A stretch of 35,409 nucleotides of DNA from Caldilineaceae bacterium (GTDB taxonomy: Bacteria; Chloroflexota; Anaerolineae; Caldilineales; Caldilineaceae): the NCBI GenBank assembly GCA_019637645.1, contig JAHBVH010000087.1, forward strand, positions 1 to 35,409, in the 5' to 3' direction. A program made the position numbers and the translations under genes. The notes under the pieces are model-generated. The model was given only the letters and a program-made list of their open reading frames with translations, was not told the origin of the DNA and searched no databases. Position 1 is the stretch's first letter, and each line of letters begins with the position of its first letter. Of this stretch, positions 13,844 to 23,289 are shown one piece after another.

Positions 13844-16639
13844 ATGGGGAACAGCTTTCTTTCTAGCATGATACGTAAACACCCCCTGGTTCTCACCCTC
13901 TACACACTGTTGACAGTGGCGCTCACTTGGCCGCTGTTGCGTCATCTAACGACACGCGTGCCCGGGGTGGCCCAATGGGCCTTTGATGAATCAACGTTCC
14001 TCTGGAATGTTTGGTATTTCAAAGAGCAAGTGGTGGACCGGCTCCAAAGCCCGCTGCACAGTGAGCTGATCTGGTATCCGCTGGGCATTGATCTGATTCT
14101 CTATACCTACAATTTTTTCCATGCCTTGATTGCTCAGCCACTGTTGCTGGCCGTCAACCTCCCTTTTGCCAGCAACATCGCGCTCTATCTTAGCACCATT
14201 CTCAGTGGCTATGGGACTTTTCTCTTGGTCAGCTACCTGTTAACCCGGGGGGCCAAAACGCAACAGGCCAGCCAAGTTGTGCCCTATGCCGCGTTTATTG
14301 CCGGTGCGCTCTATGCCTTTGCCAGCAATCGCGCCATCTACGCCACGCTCGGCCACTATGATATGGTGACCACCCAGTGGATTCCCTTCTATGCCCTGAT
14401 GTTGCTGCGCAGCCTAGATATGCGATTCACTGGGCGCGCCCGTGCCAAGGCGGCGGCCCTTGCCGGTCTCTTTTTTGCCTTCAATGGGCTGGCCGAGATG
14501 ATCACGGCCCTTTTTCTGGGGATCTTCACGCTGATTGTCCTCGCCGTGCAATTCGGCACACAGCCCTTTACTTGGCCCAAGCTCCTCGCCAAGGGTCAAG
14601 CGCTTGGGTTGATCGCCATCGTATCGGCGTTGGTTTGGGGGCCAGTGCTGCTGCCAATCCTCCACCAGTTTTTGACCAACGACTTTTCGCTACAAGGCTG
14701 GGGTGAAGCCATTCCCCTGAGCACCGATCTCCTGGGCTGGTTTACACCAACGGTGCTGCATCCTTGGTGGGGCAGTGATCTGGTCAGTGAACTGCGCCGG
14801 GTGCAAGAGCGGGCGCTCGCCGAAACGGGTGTTGGCCTGCGCGATATCAACACCGTCTTTCTGGGCTGGATGACGCTAGCGCTCGCATTGCTAGGCGGTT
14901 TTCTCTATCGTCGCCAAGTGCGCATCTGGGTCTGGACCAGCTTGATCTTTGGGCTCTTTACGCTGGGGCCTTTTCTCCAGATCAATGGTCGCTACCGCTT
15001 TGATCTCGATGGGGTTGAGGCCACCTTCCCGCTACCCTTTGCCCTGCTCCACTACCTGCCAATCATCAAGGCCAACCGTGCGCCCAACCGTAATAGCGTA
15101 CTGCTGATGTTGGGGCTAGCCGTGCTAGTCGGCTATGGGATCTATTGGTTGCTCAGCCGCCGCCCGCTCCGCGCCCGTCTCCTGATGCAGCTAGGTGCCA
15201 CCGCCCTGGTCATGCTCATTCTCGTGGAACACCTAGCGTTGCCAGCCCCCCTCTCAGACGCCCGCATCCCGGCGGTCTATGCTCAAATCGCCGCTGATCC
15301 ACGCCCGGTCAGTGTGATGCAATTCCCGCTGGGTTGGCGCAATAGCTTTGGCACTTGGGGGCCGGAACAGACCCAGCTGCAATATTTTCAAACGGGCCAT
15401 GGCAAGCCCATGCTCGGTGGCAATATCAGTCGCGCGCCCGCGTTCAAACTAGAATACTTTCAGCGCATTCCACTCTTCCAGGCGCTAACCAAGGTCCAGG
15501 TCAATGATCCGCTCGAACCCGAGTTGATCGCAACCGCGCAAGCCCAAGCCGCGGAGTTGATGTATCTCTATAACACCGGCTATGTGCTGCTCTACCCGCC
15601 CATCCCGCAGCGCCGACCCTATGAGCAAAATTGGGAAGCGACATGGGCGTTTGTCAAGGCAACGTTACCACTCGAAGCCGAGCCCTTTTGGCAAGCAGAA
15701 GGCATCGAAGCCTATCGTGTGATCCAGCCTACCGGGGCCGATCACTTTACCCTCGATCTCGGAGCCGCGGGCACCTATCCCTATCGGGGCGAAGGCTGGG
15801 ACACGCGCGAAACCGACAGCCAAGCCGAGACCAGCGCCATCTGGGCCACAGCTACCACCAGTCGGCTCTTTTTCCCGTTGCGCCAAATCGATGCCAAGGC
15901 AACCTACACGTTGCGGCTGCGTGTCCAGCCTTATCAATACCCCGACAGCCCGCCCCAAACGGTGCAGCTCCTCATCAATGCCTGGCAAGGTGAAATGCAG
16001 ACGCTCCAGAGTGATTGGCAAGAGCTTGCCTGGTCGGTTCCGGGGAGCGTCTTGCTCCATAGCCTCAACCATGTTGATTTACAGTGGGGCTGGACTGCCC
16101 GCCCGCGCGCGGTCTTGGGGGGCAACCGCCAGATTGGCAGCACAGGAGTAGTCATGCCCATCGATGTAGAGTTAAATGGCTTTGCCGACGGCGGCTTTAT
16201 GGCCCTGGTTGACGAAGCAGGCGAGCAAGTCGATGGATCGGCTGGCCGGGCCGGTGTCAATGTGACCTTGGTGGATGAAGCGGGCGAGGTGGTCGAAAAA
16301 GTGGGCTTTGATACCACGGCCAATCCCTACGAAAGTGAAGCTTTGGCCGCCTACCTCCAAGAGCTTATCCCAGGGCAGCGGGTCTTGGTTGTGAGTAAAG
16401 GGGATGCCACCGCTCATCTCACCGAAGCGGCGGTAAATGGTTTGCGCGCCTTGGGGGCCGATGTCACCCTGGCGGGGCTCCAAGGGCACTATTTTTCCAT
16501 AGTGGGGGTGCAAGGTGCGCCTGCAGGCAGCGCCGCCCAAGTCGTCGATCCCAACGGGGCCTATCTACGCATCGGCCTCGACCCCGACCGCCGTTCCCTA
16601 GCCGCCGCGGTAGATTGGGTTGCGCTCCAACGCGACTAG
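13844..16639 (+). CDS. GT-C-like polytopic membrane protein with C-terminal ILEI-type domain
   Basis: A protein of about 931 residues. The first 470 or so hold about a dozen membrane helices with an early acidic loop ([15 protein letters not shown]), the general plan of GT-C glycosyltransferases that use lipid-linked sugars. A large extracytoplasmic part follows. Its last 130 residues (from about 801: [21 protein letters not shown] ... [16 protein letters not shown] ... [13 protein letters not shown]) match the pattern of the ILEI/FAM3 beta-sandwich domain, a suspected carbohydrate-binding or extracellular module. ATG 13844 is chosen because AAAGG lies 6 bases upstream; ATG 13868 is possible. 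The gene converges on the mannosyltransferase-like gene with a 3-bp gap. Acceptor and sugar are unknown. Confidence 0.72.
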   Translation: MGNSFLSSMIRKHPLVLTLYTLLTVALTWPLLRHLTTRVPGVAQWAFDESTFLWNVWYFKEQVVDRLQSPLHSELIWYPLGIDLILYTYNFFHALIAQPLLLAVNLPFASNIALYLSTILSGYGTFLLVSYLLTRGAKTQQASQVVPYAAFIAGALYAFASNRAIYATLGHYDMVTTQWIPFYALMLLRSLDMRFTGRARAKAAALAGLFFAFNGLAEMITALFLGIFTLIVLAVQFGTQPFTWPKLLAKGQALGLIAIVSALVWGPVLLPILHQFLTNDFSLQGWGEAIPLSTDLLGWFTPTVLHPWWGSDLVSELRRVQERALAETGVGLRDINTVFLGWMTLALALLGGFLYRRQVRIWVWTSLIFGLFTLGPFLQINGRYRFDLDGVEATFPLPFALLHYLPIIKANRAPNRNSVLLMLGLAVLVGYGIYWLLSRRPLRARLLMQLGATALVMLILVEHLALPAPLSDARIPAVYAQIAADPRPVSVMQFPLGWRNSFGTWGPEQTQLQYFQTGHGKPMLGGNISRAPAFKLEYFQRIPLFQALTKVQVNDPLEPELIATAQAQAAELMYLYNTGYVLLYPPIPQRRPYEQNWEATWAFVKATLPLEAEPFWQAEGIEAYRVIQPTGADHFTLDLGAAGTYPYRGEGWDTRETDSQAETSAIWATATTSRLFFPLRQIDAKATYTLRLRVQPYQYPDSPPQTVQLLINAWQGEMQTLQSDWQELAWSVPGSVLLHSLNHVDLQWGWTARPRAVLGGNRQIGSTGVVMPIDVELNGFADGGFMALVDEAGEQVDGSAGRAGVNVTLVDEAGEVVEKVGFDTTANPYESEALAAYLQELIPGQRVLVVSKGDATAHLTEAAVNGLRALGADVTLAGLQGHYFSIVGVQGAPAGSAAQVVDPNGAYLRIGLDPDRRSLAAAVDWVALQRD

Positions 16640-16642
16640 CGG

Positions 16643-17416
16643 CTACACGCTTCTCCGGCGACGGCGCTGGTAGAGTGCATCCATTTGTTGCCAGGGGAGG
16701 GCGCTGGTACGCAGACGAAGGAGCGTGTAAAAGGCTTTGTAGATCTCATTTTTACTGATTTTACTGACACCCTTGCGCCGATTGACAAAGGTGATGGGTA
16801 CTTCGCCAATGCGAAAACCAGCCCGCTGACAGAGAAAGGTCATTTCAGTCAGAAAGCTATAGCCGCTGCTAAAGATGGCATCTAGGTTGATGGTTTCCAA
16901 CACTTGGTGACGATAACAACGAAAGCCAGCCGTGCAATCGCGGGCAGTGACGCCCAAGATCGTGTGGGCGAGCCAGTTAGCCCCATAGCTCACCAGCTTG
17001 CGGAGCGGTGTCGAGCCAACGATCTGACCACCGGGCACATAGCGGCTGCCAATCACTAGATCATAGCCTTGGTTGGCTTTGGCAAGGAGCTGCGGTAGCA
17101 ACGTAGGGTCGTGGCTAAAGTCGGCATCCATGGTGCAAAGAAAGGTATAGCCCTGGCGCAAGCCCAACTTGAAACCCGCGGTGTAGGCCGAACCAAGCCC
17201 CAGTTTGCCAGGCCGGTGCAACACTTGTATGCCCGGATCAGCGGCTGCCATCTGATCACCTAATTGACCGGTGCCATCGGGGGAATGATCATCCACGATC
17301 AGCACATGGATATCGCCGGGGAGCGCGCGCAACTGCTGTACCAGGGTTTGAATATTTTCCGCTTCGTTGTAGGTCGGCACTATCATTAAGGCCGACCCGA
17401 TCCAGTTTGCAGGCAT
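16643..17416 (-). CDS. Polyprenyl-phosphate mannosyltransferase-like GT2 (DPM1 family)
   Basis: A 257-residue cytosolic or membrane-associated family 2 glycosyltransferase. It starts [11 protein letters not shown], has [10 protein letters not shown], the metal-binding DAD (Asp97-Asp99, in [11 protein letters not shown]), [20 protein letters not shown] and SGYSFLTEM, all characteristic of dolichol/polyprenyl-phosphate mannose synthases. It would make polyprenyl-phosphate-mannose (or another hexose) from the nucleotide sugar. There is no C-terminal membrane domain, as in the soluble DPM1 type. The flanking GT-C-like proteins on both sides are plausible users of that lipid donor. It is divergent from the DUF2723 gene, with 79 bp between the starts. 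Confidence 0.87.
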   Translation of the reverse strand: MPANWIGSALMIVPTYNEAENIQTLVQQLRALPGDIHVLIVDDHSPDGTGQLGDQMAAADPGIQVLHRPGKLGLGSAYTAGFKLGLRQGYTFLCTMDADFSHDPTLLPQLLAKANQGYDLVIGSRYVPGGQIVGSTPLRKLVSYGANWLAHTILGVTARDCTAGFRCYRHQVLETINLDAIFSSGYSFLTEMTFLCQRAGFRIGEVPITFVNRRKGVSKISKNEIYKAFYTLLRLRTSALPWQQMDALYQRRRRRSV

Positions 17417-17495
17417 ATCACTCTCGATTCCGACGATATCGGGGCCAGAAGATCTCGAAAATCAGGGACCAAACCAACAGGCAAAGGCCCTGACA

Positions 17496-19523
17496 TTGGC
17501 TGAACCGTTACAAATTATGAAACAAGTGCGTACAATGGTCAAGTTTTTTCCTAATGCTCACAGCCGCGCCGATCGCCAATTTGCGCTGCTGCTCTTTGCC
17601 ACCACCTTGGGCCTCTATCTCCGCACCGTAGCGCCGGGCCTCCTTGCGGGCGATGCAGGCGAATTTCAAGTAGCCGCTTGGCAACTAGGGCTAGCCCACC
17701 CCACGGGCTATCCGCTCTATCTGCTCTTGGGTAACCTCTGGCAACATCTCTTGGTGCTGGCAGGCTTCACCCCTGCCTATGCGCTGAATGTGTTCAGTGC
17801 CTTGGCCGGTGCGACGACCGTCGCTTTACTTTATTTGTGCATGATCAACTGGCTGACTAGCCCCCTCTGGGTACGCCGCCTGGCCGCCCTGTTAACCGCC
17901 ACGCTGCTGGCCGTGAATTTTACCTTCTGGAGCCAAAACCTCATTGCGGAAGTTTATACGCTCCACACGCTCTTTTTGGTCCTCATCTTTGCCGTCGCCA
18001 CCCACCTCTTCACGCCCCCCCAGCCGCCTGAAACAACGCCAGCCTTGGGGCATGTGGTGGTGGGGCTCGCCCTGTTGGTGGGGCTCGCGCTAACCCATCA
18101 CGCCATGACGCTGCTCCTCTTGCCGAGCTTGGCACTCCTCTTGTGGCAGAGCCGCCGCACTTGGCTGCCACAGCGGTGGACTTTGCCCTTAGCTCTGGTG
18201 GCGGGGGCTACGCCGCTGCTGCTCTATTTTTATATTCCCCTGCGCAGTGGCCCGGCGGCATCACCGTGGTATCACCAAACTCTAGGCTCGACAACCTTGA
18301 CCCTCTATGACAATAGCTGGTCAGCTTTCTGGCAATTTATCACGGGGCAGTCGATTGCCGTTGGCTTCTATAGCGTTACGGAAGCGCTGCAACAATTGCC
18401 CCAAGCGTGGCTGCTCTGGCGGCTGCACCTGTTGTGGCCGGGCTTGGTGTTGGCGGGCTTTGGCCTCTACCTCTTGGTGCGCCGCCAACAGTGGTCACTG
18501 CTGGCCTTGACGGTGCCTTTTTTCCTCTTTCAGCAGATCTTCAATCTCTTTTACGCCATTGGGGATATTTTAGTCTATTATATCCCACTTTATCTGGTGG
18601 CCGCGATCTGGGCTGGCGTGGCCGCCGATACCATTGGCGGCGGGGCCCAATCCTTAATGCAGCGCACCGAAGTAACTGTCCAGCCCAAGAAACCGCAACG
18701 CGGGACACCGCCCCTCGCCCCACGGCCCCCGTTACAACTGGGCATGGTCCTCACATTGGCGCTCTTTTGGGTGCCTCTCCAACTGATCATGCGGGATTTT
18801 GCGCGGCTAGACCAATCGAACGCGACCGCAGCCCAAACCGAGTGGCAGGCGATTGCCACCGCCGTGCCAACTGCCACGACGCCGATTCTGGTGAGCAATG
18901 ATCGTAACGAGATCGTGCCGCTCTTTTATCTACAAGCAGTTGAGCAACAGTTGCCGGGGGTAACGGGCCTTTTCCCCTTGCTCGCGCCGGATCAACGCTT
19001 TGCGGATATTGGGGCGACACTCGAAACGGCCCGCAACATGGCCCCAGATCGTCCGCTCTATCTCATCAAACCGATGCCTGGCCTGGAAAGTCGCTTCGAT
19101 CTCACCCCGGCCACGCCCCCCTTGGTGCAAGTCAATGGTCCCATTACCGCGACCCCCCAAGTGGTGGTGGGGCAGCCCTATGGCCCGTTGCAACTGTTAG
19201 GCTATGACTGGCACGCAACAGCAGAAACGCTTGCAGTGACCCTGTATTGGCAGGTCCAAGCGCCGCCACCGGGAGATTACACCACCACCGTGCAGTTGTT
19301 TGCCGCGAACGGGGAAAAGGTGGCACAACAGGATGCGGCCCCTGGCGGCGTCTACTATCCCACCTCGCACTGGAAAACGGGCGAAGTGCTCGTTGATCGG
19401 CACACGTTGCCAACGCCAGACCAAGTTCCCGTGACCCTATTGGTAGGCATGTATCTACCCACAAACATGAGCACCCTGGCCCCGGCCCTTGAACTACCCC
19501 TTAACCAGAAGGACGCGGATTGA
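17496..19523 (+). CDS. DUF2723 GT-C membrane protein (protein O-mannosyltransferase-like)
   Basis: A 675-residue polytopic protein. The N-terminal region YLRTVAPGLLAGDAGEFQ ... GLAHPTGYPLYLLLG (about 41-78; Asp53, Glu56, His68) is the DUF2723 signature shared with TMEM260-type O-mannosyltransferases. About ten helices follow to residue 430, then a soluble C-terminal part (about 440-675) ending in a beta-rich domain. It probably transfers a sugar from the lipid donor made by the neighbouring GT2 enzyme. The TTG at 17496 is chosen because AAAGG (17483-17487) lies 8 bases upstream; ATGs at 17517 and 17535 lack a ribosome-binding site. The stop codon sits inside a 27-bp inverted repeat. Confidence 0.8.
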   Translation: MAEPLQIMKQVRTMVKFFPNAHSRADRQFALLLFATTLGLYLRTVAPGLLAGDAGEFQVAAWQLGLAHPTGYPLYLLLGNLWQHLLVLAGFTPAYALNVFSALAGATTVALLYLCMINWLTSPLWVRRLAALLTATLLAVNFTFWSQNLIAEVYTLHTLFLVLIFAVATHLFTPPQPPETTPALGHVVVGLALLVGLALTHHAMTLLLLPSLALLLWQSRRTWLPQRWTLPLALVAGATPLLLYFYIPLRSGPAASPWYHQTLGSTTLTLYDNSWSAFWQFITGQSIAVGFYSVTEALQQLPQAWLLWRLHLLWPGLVLAGFGLYLLVRRQQWSLLALTVPFFLFQQIFNLFYAIGDILVYYIPLYLVAAIWAGVAADTIGGGAQSLMQRTEVTVQPKKPQRGTPPLAPRPPLQLGMVLTLALFWVPLQLIMRDFARLDQSNATAAQTEWQAIATAVPTATTPILVSNDRNEIVPLFYLQAVEQQLPGVTGLFPLLAPDQRFADIGATLETARNMAPDRPLYLIKPMPGLESRFDLTPATPPLVQVNGPITATPQVVVGQPYGPLQLLGYDWHATAETLAVTLYWQVQAPPPGDYTTTVQLFAANGEKVAQQDAAPGGVYYPTSHWKTGEVLVDRHTLPTPDQVPVTLLVGMYLPTNMSTLAPALELPLNQKDAD

Positions 19524-19581
19524 CGCGGAGAAACGCGGATTTGGTGTTCTCTAGCCGCGTTTCTCCGCGTCAATCCGCGTC
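19512..19581. repeat. 27-bp perfect inverted repeat spanning a stop codon
   Basis: The arms 19512-19538 and 19555-19581 are perfectly complementary over 27 bp with a 16-base loop. They are built from the short word ACGCGGA repeated at about 10-base steps (CGCGGATTGACGCGGAGAAACGCGG). The TGA of the DUF2723 gene (19521-19523) lies in the left arm. A further partial copy (CAATCCGCC) follows at 19581-19589. There is no T-run, but a stem this stable would end or protect the transcript. The ABC transporter gene starts 47 bp later. Confidence 0.85.
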
Positions 19582-19628
19582 AATCCGCCAAACCGTTCAA
19601 GACAAATACTAGAAATGATCCTTCCGAC

Positions 19629-21401
19629 ATGACAACGCAAAGCGAATTTACCGTAACCCACCCTTGGCACTCCGACCAACGCACACCACTCCGCTGGATC
19701 GGTTCGCACATTGGCCGCAATCCCTGGATTATTGTGGGCTCCTTTATGGGGGCGGCGGGCAACGCGGGGTTGGCCGCGGTCGTTCCCCTCTTTTCGGGCT
19801 ATGCCTTTGATGCCATTCTGCAAAACACGCCTAATCTGCGTGCGCTGCTCTACTATTGTATTGCGATCGTCGTAAGCCAGTTGGTGCGCGCCTTGCTGCA
19901 ACTCATGCGCAATTTTGGGGCCGAAGTCCTCGGTCAACGGCTGGAACGTGACACGCGTCAGGAACTGTATGCGGGGCTGCTGGGCAAGAATATGGATTTT
20001 CACGATGCCTACGCCACTGGCGAGATCATGGCGCGGGCCACTAATGATGTGCGCGAGCTGGCCCTGATGATGGCGCCCGGCCTAAACTTGGTGATTGGCT
20101 CGGCCAACTTTCTCATTATTCCGCTCATTGTTGCGCCCGCCTATCATCCCTCGCTCATTCTCACCCCCCTTCTTTTTGCCGTGGGCTATGCCATCACGAT
20201 GCGGGACTATCTGCGCGATCTGGAGCCAGTCACCGCGGCGGTACGGCAGCGCTTTGGAAAGCTCAATGCGGGGCTAACCGCGGCAATTGAAGGGATTGAA
20301 ACGGTCAAAGGGGGTACCCAAGAGGAACGCGAAGTCGATCATTTTGCCCAGAATGCTCGAGGAGTCCGCGAGGCATTGGTTGCGCAAGGACGTGTAGAGG
20401 CACGCTTTTTGCCCGTCTTACTGCTCGGCATTGCCCAAGCTATTGGGCTAGGCCATGCCCTGTGGCTCTATCAACGGGGGCTGCTTTCCGTGGGCGATGT
20501 AGTTGGCTATACGCAGTTAATTGCGTTGCTGGGCTTTCCCGTCTTTGTCTCGCTCTTCTCCTATTCGCAGGCGGCGTCGGGCCTTTCCAGTGCGCGGCGT
20601 ATTTTAGAATTGATGCGCGCCCCCACACGGTTGGATCAGAACAGCAGTGGCTACCAGGGGCAGATGGCTGGCGCGATCCACTTTGATGGGGTAACTTTCA
20701 CCTATCATCAAGGGGAGCAAGCGAACGCCCATCCAGCCTTGAGCCAGATCACCTTTGAAGTGGCAGCGGGCCAAACACTAGCGGTCGTTGGGCAGACGGG
20801 AGCCGGGAAAAGTACCTTGGGGAAGTTGCTCAACCGCACCTATGATATCGATCAGGGTCGCATTCTCATTGATGGCGTTGATATTCGGGATTGGCAACTG
20901 GCCGCCCTCCGGGGGCAGATCTCGATCATTGAGCAGGATATCTTTCTCTTTAGCCGCGCCATCGCCGATAACATCGCCTTTGGCAAGCCTGGGGCAACCC
21001 AAGCCGAGATCGAGCAGGCGGGCCGCATGGCCCAAGCCCATGACTTTATCATGAGCTTCCCGGATGGCTATCAGACCATTGTGGGCGAACGCGGCACCAT
21101 GCTCTCGGGCGGCCAACGCCAGCGGATCGCCTTGGCCCGCGCCTTCCTCACCAACCCGGCCATCCTGATTTTGGATGATTCGACCAGCGCCATCGACAGC
21201 GCCACCGAGGATCAGATCCAAAAGGCGATTGAAACCACGGCCCACGGCCGTACTACCATTCTCATCACCCATCGCCTTTCCCAGATTCGCTGGGCCGACA
21301 AGATTGTCTTGCTGCGCCAAGGCGAGGTCGCCGCGGTGGGCACCCACGAAGAGCTACTGGAACAGTCCCAAGCCTATCGCAATATCTTTGCACAATTTTA
21401 A
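19629..21401 (+). CDS. ABC exporter half-transporter (fused membrane and ATPase domains)
   Basis: A 590-residue type IV ABC exporter. The membrane domain has six helices (about residues 30-320). The ATPase domain (about 345-590) has Walker [10 protein letters not shown] (388-396), a Q-loop (IIEQDIFLF), signature [14 protein letters not shown], Walker [13 protein letters not shown] and the switch His (LITHRLSQI). The residue after the Walker B Asp516 is Asp517 instead of the catalytic Glu. This is known from the degenerate site of heterodimeric exporters such as TM287/288. No partner half is nearby, so it may pair with a distant subunit or work as a weak homodimer. The substrate is unknown; lipid-linked or glycosylated cargo would suit the neighbours. 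No clear ribosome-binding site precedes ATG 19629. Confidence 0.85.
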   Translation: MTTQSEFTVTHPWHSDQRTPLRWIGSHIGRNPWIIVGSFMGAAGNAGLAAVVPLFSGYAFDAILQNTPNLRALLYYCIAIVVSQLVRALLQLMRNFGAEVLGQRLERDTRQELYAGLLGKNMDFHDAYATGEIMARATNDVRELALMMAPGLNLVIGSANFLIIPLIVAPAYHPSLILTPLLFAVGYAITMRDYLRDLEPVTAAVRQRFGKLNAGLTAAIEGIETVKGGTQEEREVDHFAQNARGVREALVAQGRVEARFLPVLLLGIAQAIGLGHALWLYQRGLLSVGDVVGYTQLIALLGFPVFVSLFSYSQAASGLSSARRILELMRAPTRLDQNSSGYQGQMAGAIHFDGVTFTYHQGEQANAHPALSQITFEVAAGQTLAVVGQTGAGKSTLGKLLNRTYDIDQGRILIDGVDIRDWQLAALRGQISIIEQDIFLFSRAIADNIAFGKPGATQAEIEQAGRMAQAHDFIMSFPDGYQTIVGERGTMLSGGQRQRIALARAFLTNPAILILDDSTSAIDSATEDQIQKAIETTAHGRTTILITHRLSQIRWADKIVLLRQGEVAAVGTHEELLEQSQAYRNIFAQF

Positions 21402-21413
21402 GACGACTAGCGA

Positions 21414-21457
21414 GCTGACCGGTTTGAAGATAGGGTGCGAAATTCAAACCGGTCAGC
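21414..21457. terminator. Palindrome between convergent genes, likely shared transcript end
   Basis: GCTGACCGGTTTGAA (21414-21428) and TTCAAACCGGTCAGC (21443-21457) are perfect 15-bp inverted repeats with a 14-base loop. They lie between the convergent stops of the ABC exporter (21401) and the ThDP enzyme (21470). The position suits a bidirectional terminator, although neither side has a T-run. Confidence 0.55.
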
Positions 21458-21469
21458 GCTGGGAAGAAC

Positions 21470-23107
21470 TCAGGCAAAGGTCGAGATCTGAATCTCCTTG
21501 GCGGTTATAAATTCCAGCAGGGCTGGAACCCCTTCTTGGGTCTGCTGAATGCCCCGCTTGATCGCCGGGATGATCTGATCCGGCGTCGTGACCCGTTCGC
21601 CGTAGCCGCCAAAGGCTTTGGCCATGTCGGCATAGTTCCCCGAAATATCCGTGGCGCGGTATTTCTCGGTGGAGACCTGCATAATGGGCAGTTCAATCGC
21701 CATCGAGAAGTTATTGAGGAGGATCGAGAGAATCGGAATCCGCTCGCGCACGGCGGTCTCAAAATCCATGCCTGTGAAGCCAATGGCGGCGTCACCCCAG
21801 ACATTGATACAGAGTTTGTTGGGGTGGAGCAACTTGGCCCCCATCGCCAGCCCAAGCCCATAGCCCAACTGTGTAGTCTTGCCCCAGCCAATGTAAGAGA
21901 GGGGTACGCTCGCTTCCCAGAAGGGCGAAAGTTGATCGCGTGGACTGCCAGCGTCGTGGGTGATGATTGTATTCGTGGGGTCTACGGTGCGAATCAGATC
22001 CCCGATCACGCGATAGGGCGAAAGGGGGGTCTCGTTGCTGGTCAGCTTCGGTTTCCACTGGGCCAGCCATGCCTCTTTCCCGGCTTTGATCGTGGCGGCC
22101 ACGGCGGCGCGGCGGCCACGCGGTTTATCGCCGAGCCGGTCTCGCACGGCAGCGATGAGTGCTTGCAAGGTCAACTTGGCATCGCCCACCAAGGCATGGG
22201 CCACGGGCAGATCCTTGTTAATATCAGCCGGGTCGAGCGTGGCGTGGATCAGCGTCTTCCCCGCCGGGACTTTGATGCCAAAGCTGGTAATGGTAAAGCT
22301 GTTGCCAATGCCAAAGATGACATCGGCAGCGTGCATGGCGTCCCACACCGGCCTGGGCATGGCGCGATTGGCGCAACCCAAGGCCAACGGATGGTTTTCG
22401 GGGAAGGCGCTTTTGCCCGAGAGCGTGGTGGTCACCGGTGCTTCGAGCAGCTCGGCCAGGGTGCGTAATTCGTCCCAAGCTTGGGCATAGTGAACCCCTT
22501 GCCCGGCAAAGATGACCGGCCTTTCCGCTGCGATCAACAGGACGGCGGCCTTGTCCACCTCATCGGCAGCAGGCGCATAGTGGGTGCGCAAGGCCGGGGT
22601 GTAGCGCCAATCATCGGGTACTTCGGCATGGATCAAATCTACGGGAATTTCGACCAATGCCGGGCGGGGGCGACCATTGCGCACGGCGTGGAAGGCGCGA
22701 CGCATGAGCGCAGTCGTTGCCTCGGGCATGATCAATTGTTCGCAACTTTTGGTCACATGCCGGAAGTTCAAGGCCGAACTGAAGTTGGGATCGACATTCG
22801 CCAAATTACGGGGGTAGCCCATGGGCAGCACCACAATCGGGGCCGACTCCCCATAGGCTTGGGCGACACCGCCAAAGGCATTCTCCGCGCCGGGGCCATG
22901 TTGCATGCAGAAGACGCCAATCTGCTGCCCCGAGGAGAGACGGCCCACCGCATCGGCCATGTGCAAGCCGATCCGCTCTTGGCGCACAATAATGGTACGA
23001 ATATCGACTTTGGCCGCGGCTTCGATCAGGTGGTTGACGGGATAGGCAAAGAGATACTCAACCCCTTCGGCCTTCAAAATGCGGGCAACAACATCAGCAA
23101 CTTTCAT
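21470..23107 (-). CDS. ThDP-dependent enzyme, acetolactate synthase/2-hydroxyacyl-CoA lyase-like
   Basis: A 545-residue cytoplasmic enzyme of the thiamine-diphosphate family with the usual PYR, central and PP domains. Glu44 in IVRQERIGLHMADA is the expected cofactor-activating Glu. The ThDP/Mg2+ motif is GDAAIGF ... LLNNF (438-467), with Ala where GDG is usual. The family includes acetolactate synthases, oxalyl-CoA decarboxylases and 2-hydroxyacyl-CoA lyases; the sequence does not decide between them. A strong ribosome-binding site (AAAGGAGG, 7 bases before ATG 23107) supports the start. Its - strand neighbours upstream are a PhyH-like oxygenase and an enolase-superfamily enzyme, so a catabolic role (cleavage of a 2-oxo or 2-hydroxy acid) is more likely than branched-chain amino acid synthesis; no small regulatory subunit gene is nearby. 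Confidence 0.8.
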   Translation of the reverse strand: MKVADVVARILKAEGVEYLFAYPVNHLIEAAAKVDIRTIIVRQERIGLHMADAVGRLSSGQQIGVFCMQHGPGAENAFGGVAQAYGESAPIVVLPMGYPRNLANVDPNFSSALNFRHVTKSCEQLIMPEATTALMRRAFHAVRNGRPRPALVEIPVDLIHAEVPDDWRYTPALRTHYAPAADEVDKAAVLLIAAERPVIFAGQGVHYAQAWDELRTLAELLEAPVTTTLSGKSAFPENHPLALGCANRAMPRPVWDAMHAADVIFGIGNSFTITSFGIKVPAGKTLIHATLDPADINKDLPVAHALVGDAKLTLQALIAAVRDRLGDKPRGRRAAVAATIKAGKEAWLAQWKPKLTSNETPLSPYRVIGDLIRTVDPTNTIITHDAGSPRDQLSPFWEASVPLSYIGWGKTTQLGYGLGLAMGAKLLHPNKLCINVWGDAAIGFTGMDFETAVRERIPILSILLNNFSMAIELPIMQVSTEKYRATDISGNYADMAKAFGGYGERVTTPDQIIPAIKRGIQQTQEGVPALLEFITAKEIQISTFA

Positions 23108-23228
23108 CTTGATTCCTCCTTTAGCTAAGCAATGCGAGATGGTTCTTCTTGGCAGGCATGGGCATAGGGAGCCGGGCGGTCAGCAGATGAGGGCAGGGAT
23201 TGAACGGCTGGTGTACGTTCTACTGAAA

Positions 23229-23258
23229 CCCTGACAGGTTTTGCAAAATCTGTCAGGG
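23229..23258. repeat. Palindrome 3' of the PhyH-like gene
   Basis: CCCTGACAGGTTTT (23229-23242) and AAAATCTGTCAGGG (23245-23258) pair with one mismatch around a 2-base loop. It lies 32 bases after the stop of the PhyH-like gene (- strand) and upstream of the ThDP enzyme. It is of the inner-dyad type without outer arms. Confidence 0.65.
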
Positions 23259-23289
23259 CTAGCACTAACGACGCGGGAGGGCTGACCGC

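Noticed and set aside
21536..23128. Two long + strand open frames (310 and 215 residues)
   Set aside because: They lie antisense to the ThDP enzyme, have no recognisable motifs and are explained by the GC-rich codon use of the real gene.
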